Positions 53,631-60,074 of a DNA stretch of 64,000 bases are shown here, one piece after another (within the stretch, counting starts at the first letter, position 1; each line of letters starts with the position of its first letter). The notes beneath the pieces were generated by a model, which saw only the letters and a program-made list of their open reading frames with translations, was not told the DNA's origin and ran no database searches. Position numbers and translations under genes: made by a program. Source of the DNA: Lachnospiraceae bacterium (lineage in GTDB: Bacteria; Bacillota; Clostridia; Lachnospirales; Lachnospiraceae); the NCBI GenBank assembly GCA_025758065.1, contig CP107199.1, positions 1,237,501-1,301,500 on the forward strand, written 5' to 3'.

Positions 53631-54845
53631 ATGAATCATATTACAATACGTGATATAAAGGTGTTTGTAACAGCACCAAGAAATATCAACCTGGTGGTAG
53701 TAAAAGTAGAGACATCTGAGCCGAAATTATGTGGTTATGGTTGTGCGACTTTTACATGGCGCCATAAAGCAGTCGTAACAGCCATTGAAGAATATTTAGC
53801 ACCTATGCTTAAAGGTAAATCTGTAGATAATATTGAAGGTTTATGGCAGATGATGATGGGCAGTTCTTACTGGAGAAATGGTCCGGTGCTGAATAATGCA
53901 ATTTCTGGTGTGGATGAAGCTCTTTGGGATATTAAGGGAAAAATAGCAGGACTGCCTCTGTACAGTCTGTTAGGTGGAAAGTGCAGAGAAGGAATTACAG
54001 TATACCGCCATGCGGATGGAAGCTGTGTGGAAGAGGTAGAAGAATGCATCCAGCGTTACATTGAAGAGGGATACAGATATATTCGTTGCCATATGGGTAC
54101 TTATGGAGGAAATTTTGGAGGAAAAAGACAAAGTATTGTAAAACCTGAAAATGCTCCACAAGGCGCATATTTTGATCCCAGAATGTACATGAACAGTGTA
54201 TATCATTTGTTTGATCGGGTTAGAAATGATATTGGCTGGAATGTAGAATTAATGCATGATGTACATGAACGTCTGTCTTTAGCTCAGACAATAGAATTTG
54301 CTAGGGAACTGGAAAAATATAAGCTGTTCTTCTTGGAGGATTCTTTAGCGCCAGAGTATGATGAATTTTTTAAAGTTTTGCGGGAACATACCACATTGCC
54401 TCTGGCAATGGGCGAACTGTTTACCAATCCGACAGAATGGAAACCATTAGTACAGAATCAGTGGATTGACTTTATTCGAGTTCATTTGAGCGATATTGGA
54501 GGAATTACACCAGCCAGAAAGTTAGCTCATTATTGTGAAGCTTATGGAGTAAAAACTGCATGGCATGGTCCTAATGACTTATCACCAATTGGTATGGCTG
54601 CTCAAATGCATTTGGATTTAAATTGTCATAATTTTGGAATTCAGGAGTTTTCAGGATTTTCTGAAGAGGAACAGGCAGTATTTCCTAATTGTCCTGTAGT
54701 AAAAAATGGTTATGCTTATGTAAGTGATAAAAATGGAATTGGTGTGGATTTTGATGAAAAAGAAGCATTAAAATATCCGGAAGTAGAGATGGATCATAGT
54801 TGGCTTTTTTCTAAACTCCCTGATGGAACTTCGGTAAGACCGTAA
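53631..54845 (+). CDS. Enolase-superfamily sugar-acid dehydratase, ManD/RspA type
   Basis: This 404-residue protein matches the D-mannonate dehydratase (ManD/RspA) group of the enolase superfamily. Visible active-site residues are Asp210 and His212 in MHDVHERL, Glu236 in FFLEDSLAPE, Glu262 in AMGELFTNP and His312 in AWHGPNDLSP: the metal ligands and acid/base His at near-canonical ManD positions. Arg149/Arg152 and Tyr158 lie in the loop that holds the second acid/base pair in ManD. It probably dehydrates a hexonate to a 2-keto-3-deoxy acid. Some family members are weakly active or inactive, so the substrate is uncertain. Confidence 0.85.
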   Translation: MNHITIRDIKVFVTAPRNINLVVVKVETSEPKLCGYGCATFTWRHKAVVTAIEEYLAPMLKGKSVDNIEGLWQMMMGSSYWRNGPVLNNAISGVDEALWDIKGKIAGLPLYSLLGGKCREGITVYRHADGSCVEEVEECIQRYIEEGYRYIRCHMGTYGGNFGGKRQSIVKPENAPQGAYFDPRMYMNSVYHLFDRVRNDIGWNVELMHDVHERLSLAQTIEFARELEKYKLFFLEDSLAPEYDEFFKVLREHTTLPLAMGELFTNPTEWKPLVQNQWIDFIRVHLSDIGGITPARKLAHYCEAYGVKTAWHGPNDLSPIGMAAQMHLDLNCHNFGIQEFSGFSEEEQAVFPNCPVVKNGYAYVSDKNGIGVDFDEKEALKYPEVEMDHSWLFSKLPDGTSVRP

Positions 54846-54871
54846 TTGATGAACTAAAAAATAACGTTGAA

Positions 54872-54917
54872 AAAACAGGCACTGCGAGGAATTTATGATC
54901 TTCATAGTGCCTGTTTT
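54872..54917. terminator. Bidirectional terminator between convergent genes
   Basis: AAAACAGGCACT and AGTGCCTGTTTT pair perfectly. It serves the sugar operon from the left and the YoaK-like gene from the right. Confidence 0.85.
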
Positions 54918-54923
54918 ATATAT

Positions 54924-55766
54924 TTATTGATCCTGTGTTTTCTCATCCATTTCCCGGATGATCTTCTGGTCTTCTTTTAATTCGTTCTGTTCTTTCTGGA
55001 GCTCTTTTTGTTCTTTTTGAAGCTCTTTCTTTTCTTCTTTCAATTCTTCCTGCTCTTTTTTCAGCTCCTGGCGTTCTTCCTTTTCTATTGCCGCCAGATC
55101 ATCCTCTTCTTTGATCAGCATTAGTAAGAAACACAGGATCAAAAGCCCGCAGGAGATCCAGATGGTGCGGTAGGAAAAATAGTTTGCCAGGTGTCCGCCG
55201 CAGGCAGCGCCAATGGTAAATGAGCCGATAGCAGTCAGATAGATAGCAGCGATTTTAAGCTCCTCTTTTTTCTTTTCAGTAACAGCTTTATAAAAATGAT
55301 CCGTGCCGCTTCGCAGGTTTCCAATACACATGGTGCTGGCATAGGCACTGCCTCTTACTGTACGGAAAGACTGTACCTGCATGGCACAGGCAAAGGAGGT
55401 AAGCCCATTTGCAAGCCAGTTTAGCTGTTCCGGGATAAAACCAACGATAAACAGCAGGATGATCTCTATGGTCAATACCAGATGGCGCCAGTGGATCCTT
55501 CCGGTACGGCGAAAACGGGAGCGGATCAGACAGGCCATAAGTATCCCCAGTGCAAAAAAGGCAACAGGGAGAAAATAGTGGATGGAATCCTTCAGATTTT
55601 TGGAGATCAGATGACACCCCATTAAAACAATATTTCCCGTCTGGGCATTGGCAAAAACGTGGTCACGTAAAAAATAGGAGCAGGCATCCTGTGTTCCGCC
55701 GGATAAGTTAAGAAGTATCATAACAGGCAGAGAACTGGACATTTGCAGCCCGGTTTTTTGTTTCAT
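54924..55766 (-). CDS. YoaK-family (DUF1275) membrane protein with coiled-coil tail
   Basis: I start it at the ATG ending at 55766 (MKQKTGLQMSSSLPVMILLN), which follows AAGAAGGG; a longer frame exists. The 280-residue product has about six hydrophobic segments in residues 10-210 (GGTQDACSYFLRDHVFANAQ, TGNIVLMG, the DUF1275 signature). The last about 60 residues are an unusual Glu/Lys/Gln heptad region (KKEQEELKEEKKELQKEQ and onward) predicted as coiled coil. The function of the family is unknown. Confidence 0.85.
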   Translation of the reverse strand: MKQKTGLQMSSSLPVMILLNLSGGTQDACSYFLRDHVFANAQTGNIVLMGCHLISKNLKDSIHYFLPVAFFALGILMACLIRSRFRRTGRIHWRHLVLTIEIILLFIVGFIPEQLNWLANGLTSFACAMQVQSFRTVRGSAYASTMCIGNLRSGTDHFYKAVTEKKKEELKIAAIYLTAIGSFTIGAACGGHLANYFSYRTIWISCGLLILCFLLMLIKEEDDLAAIEKEERQELKKEQEELKEEKKELQKEQKELQKEQNELKEDQKIIREMDEKTQDQ

Positions 55767-55868
55767 GTATATCCCTTCTTTCATTCCCTGTTTTATCATT
55801 TTTTTCAAATAAAATCAATTTGCGTTTTTCACACTTCTGACTTTATATATTCCTGATTTTTCTACGAA

Positions 55869-55904
55869 AAAAGCAGCTGTTGGAAAAATCCGGTCAGCTG
55901 CTTC
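55869..55904. terminator. Terminator after the PTS EIIA gene
   Basis: AAGCAGCTG and CAGCTGCTT pair, and the minus-strand reading ends in a T run. Confidence 0.75.
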
Positions 55905-55946
55905 TTTTATGTATGTCTGTTCAATGAAGTGGATTTTCACGATTTT

Positions 55947-56354
55947 TTACTCGTCATCCTCATTAGCCCCATCATTATACTCATTTACATAGATCAGATG
56001 GCTTCTGGACTCTTCTACAATAGTCCGGATGGTCTCTGCAGTAAGAGGCATATCCTGAGGCTGTAATACCAGGCTTAAGGCACATGGAAGATTAATACCG
56101 CAGATCAGGTGACGATGATCGTTTACATATGGGCAGAACTGCTGGTTTACACTGCCACCTAACATATCAGTCATCATGACTACTTCATCCTCCGGGTCAA
56201 AGGAATCAAATAATTCTTTGATCTGGGTTGGAAGATCGGTGTCATCCATATAGGCACTGATATCAATGATGCCGTCCATGGAAGTAAGAAAATTTAATGT
56301 GTCTTTTAGGCCGTGGGCCAGTAAATGATGGGAGGCGATAATATATCTTCTCAT
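55947..56354 (-). CDS. PTS mannose-family EIIA component
   Basis: This 135-residue protein is a stand-alone EIIA of the mannose (AgaF/ManX) fold. MRRYIIASHHLLAHGLKDTL carries the phosphorylated His, most likely His9 by alignment with SHG motifs. VVMMTDMLGGSVNQQF matches the conserved (T/D)D(L/M)xGGS segment. It receives phosphate from HPr and passes it to EIIB. It is separated from the other PTS genes by the ceramidase-like gene and a repeat, with its own RBS AGGAGAAG. Confidence 0.9.
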   Translation of the reverse strand: MRRYIIASHHLLAHGLKDTLNFLTSMDGIIDISAYMDDTDLPTQIKELFDSFDPEDEVVMMTDMLGGSVNQQFCPYVNDHRHLICGINLPCALSLVLQPQDMPLTAETIRTIVEESRSHLIYVNEYNDGANEDDE

Positions 56355-56400
56355 AACGCTTCTCCTTATAGTTTTATAGTTATAGTTATATTTATAATAG

Positions 56401-56628
56401 TGTGGCGGGGATCAGATGATGTTGGGGTCAAAAGGTATTTTGCCCCCTCTGATACCGAATTGCTACGTGCTTTGCACTCTCGCAATTCTAAAAACATTCG
56501 TAATCCGCTCATTTTTCTTCAAAAAATGGCTTCTTACTCATGTTTTTGGCGGGTCCCAAGTTCAAAAATCCTCCTGCAAGCAAGCTTGCATCGGATTTAT
56601 GAACTTGGGACCCTGGTATCATCAGATA
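56401..56628. repeat. Complex palindromic repeat between EIIA and the ceramidase-like gene
   Basis: ATCAGATGAT... and ...GGTATCATCAGAT form outer edges. GGTCCCAAGTTC (56552-56563) and GAACTTGGGACC (56601-56612) enclose a core GCAAGCAAGCTTGC near 56576. Segment 56507-56563 is repeated in inverse at 37589-37644, and GATGTTGGGGTCAAAAGGTA near 56417 also occurs at 22503. No gene is seen. Confidence 0.65.
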
Positions 56629-57852
56629 CTACAGGGATTTGATCAGATGATCTACGTAAAGTTCTGCTTCTCCCTGGAGGAAAGGAGTCTGCATGCTTTC
56701 ATAACCTTTTCCGAATTCATCTTTCTCTACGATATAACCTGCGCTGTAGTTTGCATAGCCCCATACGATGCGCATAGGAGCATTAAAGTTCTTTTTGATC
56801 TCCATTCCGAAGGTGGAGAACAGCTCTCCGGGGATCGTGATCATCTCCAGGTCACCTAAATGGAAGATAACAGAGCGGAGCGTAACATTGATGCCGCCTG
56901 ACTGGATCTTTCTTCTCATGTGGCGGACACCGGACCAGAGAAGCTTTTTATCATCCTCTGTAACAGCAGCAGCCAGCTTCTTTTCATCTTCTGCTAACTG
57001 TGCCTTCATGGCATCCAGATCATAAGTCTGGTGGATGGTGTATTCTGCAGTTTTTACAGATCCAGCTTTTAACTCCATAGGAGTTTCCGTTTCTGCGAAA
57101 ACATTTACCTGCTTCATTACTTCATCACGTACGCGCCACAGTTCTTTTTCATCATTTCCCTGACGGTACTGGCGATTGCCCATATCACCGCAGGCGCCCT
57201 GCATGGTAATGAAAATACTATTGTATTTTTCATCCAGAGCCTTTCCCACATTTCCTAAAAGATCAGAGCTGATCTTCATGTTGTGGATGCCAAGGACAGT
57301 TGGATGGCAGGTAAACTGGAACATACCTGCAACTACATGATTTTCATTGCGGAACAGGATCATGTTGATATCTTTATCACTTGGTTTGTCAATATAATTG
57401 CGGTTTCCGTATACACCTTCTATTGTTCCCTTTACCATATAAGGTGTTACCTCTAAGAAGCCACGGTCAAAGCATTCATCTACAGCGTCAAAAAGCTGTT
57501 TCATTACCAGTTCCCTGTAAACTGCCTTGCGATGATTTCTGTCTTCCCCTTCATCTTCAAAGCTGATATCAGGGCCAGAGTGTGTATGAATGGTTCCGAT
57601 AATGATATTTTCCTTTGGAACAGAATATTTTCCGGCAAGGACTGTGCGGGCATAATCAGAGATCGGTTCTTCTAACCGGCACAGATCCAGGGTGGACCAT
57701 ATAAAAATCTCCCCGTCAATGCGCAGGACTAAAGTCCTGCAGTAAAGTTCATCCAAAACACCAATAGATTTTCCTGTTCTCATGGCATAACCGCGCATGT
57801 ACATAGGAAATGGAGGTGTGATATTACGTTTTGCTGCGCTTACTTCAACCAT
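56629..57852 (-). CDS. Neutral/alkaline ceramidase-fold hydrolase
   Basis: The 407-residue protein resembles the N-terminal domain of neutral ceramidases. Candidate zinc ligands are visible: His89/His91 in TIHTHSGPD, His183 in TCHPTVLG, Glu343 in IPGELFSTFG and Tyr373 in NYSAGYIV. The loop that carries the nucleophilic Ser in ceramidase reads QGACGDMGNRQ with Gly at that place. There is no signal peptide, so it is cytoplasmic, and it lies in a PTS locus. It may act on a phosphorylated or amidated sugar rather than ceramide; that is inference. The start MVEVSAAKRNITPP is preceded by GGGGAG. Confidence 0.78.
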   Translation of the reverse strand: MVEVSAAKRNITPPFPMYMRGYAMRTGKSIGVLDELYCRTLVLRIDGEIFIWSTLDLCRLEEPISDYARTVLAGKYSVPKENIIIGTIHTHSGPDISFEDEGEDRNHRKAVYRELVMKQLFDAVDECFDRGFLEVTPYMVKGTIEGVYGNRNYIDKPSDKDINMILFRNENHVVAGMFQFTCHPTVLGIHNMKISSDLLGNVGKALDEKYNSIFITMQGACGDMGNRQYRQGNDEKELWRVRDEVMKQVNVFAETETPMELKAGSVKTAEYTIHQTYDLDAMKAQLAEDEKKLAAAVTEDDKKLLWSGVRHMRRKIQSGGINVTLRSVIFHLGDLEMITIPGELFSTFGMEIKKNFNAPMRIVWGYANYSAGYIVEKDEFGKGYESMQTPFLQGEAELYVDHLIKSL

Positions 57853-57882
57853 ATGATAATCTCCCCTTAGTTGAATAAAAAA

Positions 57883-57915
57883 TGGCTCTGCCTGCCAAAT
57901 AAGACAGGCAGAACC
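57883..57915 (-). terminator. Terminator between EIID and the ceramidase-like gene
   Basis: On the minus strand GGTTCTGCCTGTC and GGCAGGCAGAGCC form a stem followed by ATTTTTT. It would reduce read-through from the PTS genes into the hydrolase. Confidence 0.75.
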
Positions 57916-57976
57916 GTCATTATGGTGATGTCACCATCCGGCGACATGTCCGTTTAGTTATATTAGTTATAAATGA

Positions 57977-58798
57977 TCAAGCCAGGATTCCCAGTGCAGA
58001 GCAGATCATGGAGAAGATGATAACAATGAGGATCAGGGTAGTGATCTTCATGCCCTTCTTTCCAAGGAGCTTATACAGTACCAGGACAGTAGCTACAGAA
58101 ATCATAGAAGGCATGATCTTGTCTAACAGATCTGCAACTGCCAGATTGACTTCGCCCATCTGGAATGCCAGAGGTGTTTTTGCAGTTACAACCGTTGCGG
58201 ACAGCGCACCTACAACAGTAAGGCCCAGAACAGAAGCAGCATCTGTGATGCGGGCAAGCTTACTGCCCACTTTGGTGATCAGTTTGGTACCTTCACGGTA
58301 TCCGATCCACATTAACTGGGTACGGATGCAGATGAAGATAAGGTTTACAATGAGCCACAGGATAACACCGATAGGGTTGCCTTCCAGAGCCATATATCCT
58401 GCGATGGAGCCCATGATAGTAGGAAGCAGTGTCCAGAATAAGGTATCACCGATACCAGCTAAAGGTCCCATTAAGCTGACCTTGATATTCTGTACAGCAT
58501 CCAGGGAAGTGATTCCCTCTTTGTCTTCCAGAGCCAGAGTAGCACCAAGAACGATATTTGCCAGCCATGGCATGGTGTTGAAGTATTTATAATGGTTGTT
58601 TAATGCTTCAACGTATTCGTCATCATCTTTATAGATCTTACGCAGCAGAGGTCCAATACCGAAAACAACGGCTGGAGCAAGCTGGGTATCGTAGTTAAAG
58701 GTTGTTATTGCCATTAAGGACCAGCGGATGGCACCTTTCACACAGTCTTTTTTTGTTAAAACGGGAGCTTTTTCCATTACTTCATTCTCATTATTCAT
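57977..58798 (-). CDS. PTS mannose-family EIID membrane component
   Basis: I start it at the ATG ending at 58798 (MNNENEVMEKAPVLTKKDCV), 7 nt after AGGAGGT; the longer reading lacks support. The 273 residues match EIID of the mannose family: FNYDTQLAPAVVFGIGPLLR, NHYKYFNTMPWLANIVLGAT, GDTLFWTLLPTIMGSIAGYM and C-terminal membrane spans. With EIIC it forms the sugar channel. It overlaps the EIIC stop by 8 nt. Confidence 0.93.
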   Translation of the reverse strand: MNNENEVMEKAPVLTKKDCVKGAIRWSLMAITTFNYDTQLAPAVVFGIGPLLRKIYKDDDEYVEALNNHYKYFNTMPWLANIVLGATLALEDKEGITSLDAVQNIKVSLMGPLAGIGDTLFWTLLPTIMGSIAGYMALEGNPIGVILWLIVNLIFICIRTQLMWIGYREGTKLITKVGSKLARITDAASVLGLTVVGALSATVVTAKTPLAFQMGEVNLAVADLLDKIMPSMISVATVLVLYKLLGKKGMKITTLILIVIIFSMICSALGILA

Positions 58799-59561
58799 CT
58801 TCAAGACCTCCTGCAAATCCTACATTTTCCTTTGCTTCTTCATCCATATAGAACTTGTAAGCCAAAGCTACACCAAGGAATGCGATACCAAGGATCGGTA
58901 CGCCCATGTATGCGCTGAGTACAAAGCCGATCAGAATGTAGTTGAAGTACTTCTTCGCCGGCATGTAGTGGAGCAGCATGGCAATACCAAGACCAGGAAG
59001 GAGCTTTCCTGCTACAGACAGACCGCCTGTTACCCAGGAAGGAAGCACATCCAGGATAGCCTGAACTAAAGGAGCGCCTGCTGTTAATGCAACAGCGGTT
59101 GGGAATGCCATGAATACAGCTACCATAACAGGGCAAAGGTAAAGGATAGCATACATTTTGCCAAACTGTTTTTCATTGGCATATTTCTGGGATTTCTGAG
59201 CAATGAAGGAGTTGCAGATCTTATATAAAACGTCCATCTGTACGCCCAGCATACCAACAGGAAGACCAATGGTCATACCAACTTCAGGTCCCTGTCCGGT
59301 TGTTTTTGCAAATGCGCATGCAATAATGGTTGCAACGCCGTAATCAGGTACAGAAGAACCGCCAAGAGCGGCAACACCTAAGGACATCAGTGTGAAAGTA
59401 CCGCCGATGTAAAGACCGCTGTTCATGTCGCCTAAGATCAGTCCGCACAGGAAACCTACGATAACAGGTCTTGCATGTGTCAGTGATAATCCGCGGCGGT
59501 CAACGTTGATCTCAGCAGCCACCAGGACAAGCAGTACAATTTGTAAAGCACTTAATTGCAT
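58791..59561 (-). CDS. PTS mannose-family EIIC membrane component
   Basis: The 256-residue membrane protein begins MQLSALQIVLLVLVAAEINV and contains the EIIC signatures RPVIVGFLCGLILGDMNSGL and IGGTFTLMSLGVAALGGSSV. About seven to eight hydrophobic segments are present. It translocates the sugar with EIID, with which its stop overlaps by 8 nt. EIIB lies 18 nt upstream. Confidence 0.93.
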   Translation of the reverse strand: MQLSALQIVLLVLVAAEINVDRRGLSLTHARPVIVGFLCGLILGDMNSGLYIGGTFTLMSLGVAALGGSSVPDYGVATIIACAFAKTTGQGPEVGMTIGLPVGMLGVQMDVLYKICNSFIAQKSQKYANEKQFGKMYAILYLCPVMVAVFMAFPTAVALTAGAPLVQAILDVLPSWVTGGLSVAGKLLPGLGIAMLLHYMPAKKYFNYILIGFVLSAYMGVPILGIAFLGVALAYKFYMDEEAKENVGFAGGLEDE

Positions 59562-59579
59562 AACAATTTCCCCCTTTGG

Positions 59580-60065
59580 TTATTTCAGAAATTCGTCAAT
59601 AGAAACTTCTGCGTCTGCAGGTACATACTGTGCATAGAGCTTGGTTCCCGCAGCCTTTAATTTCTTGTAAGCCTCAATGTCATCCGGCTTTGCGTAAGCT
59701 CTCTGGGAAAGCTTTACAGCTTCTTCGCCTTCAGCAGGCTTTACAGTTCCGCCAATGACCAGTTCTGGGATCTTTACGCCGATCTCAGACAGCTTAACCA
59801 GTGTTTCCGGCTTCTTAACCAGTACAAATACAGTGTGGTCATTGTATTTTCCGGCTTTGAAGTTATTTAAAGCTGTTTCCTCGGTAATGATGGAAATAGC
59901 CATTCCGGTAGGTCTGGCAAGCTTCATGCTGGCTTTGGTCAGTTCATTATTGGCAACAGTGTCATCAATGATCATGATACGCTGTGCACCGGAACGTCCG
60001 GCCCACTGTGTAGCCACGATACCATGAAGAAGACGGTTATCAATTCTTGCAAGTACAATACCCAT
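59580..60065 (-). CDS. PTS mannose-family EIIB component
   Basis: The 161-residue cytoplasmic protein begins MGIVLARIDNRLLHGIVATQ with the phosphorylated His14 in RLLHG. It is the complete mannose-type EIIB, which accepts phosphate from EIIA and phosphorylates the incoming sugar. The RBS AGGAGG precedes the start. The regulator gene ends 9 nt upstream, so regulator, EIIB, EIIC and EIID form one transcription unit. Confidence 0.94.
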   Translation of the reverse strand: MGIVLARIDNRLLHGIVATQWAGRSGAQRIMIIDDTVANNELTKASMKLARPTGMAISIITEETALNNFKAGKYNDHTVFVLVKKPETLVKLSEIGVKIPELVIGGTVKPAEGEEAVKLSQRAYAKPDDIEAYKKLKAAGTKLYAQYVPADAEVSIDEFLK

Positions 60066-60074
60066 ATTTACCTC

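Noticed and set aside
58008..58592. 194-codon plus-strand frame opposite PTS EIID
   Set aside because: Antisense shadow of a clearly identified EIID gene.
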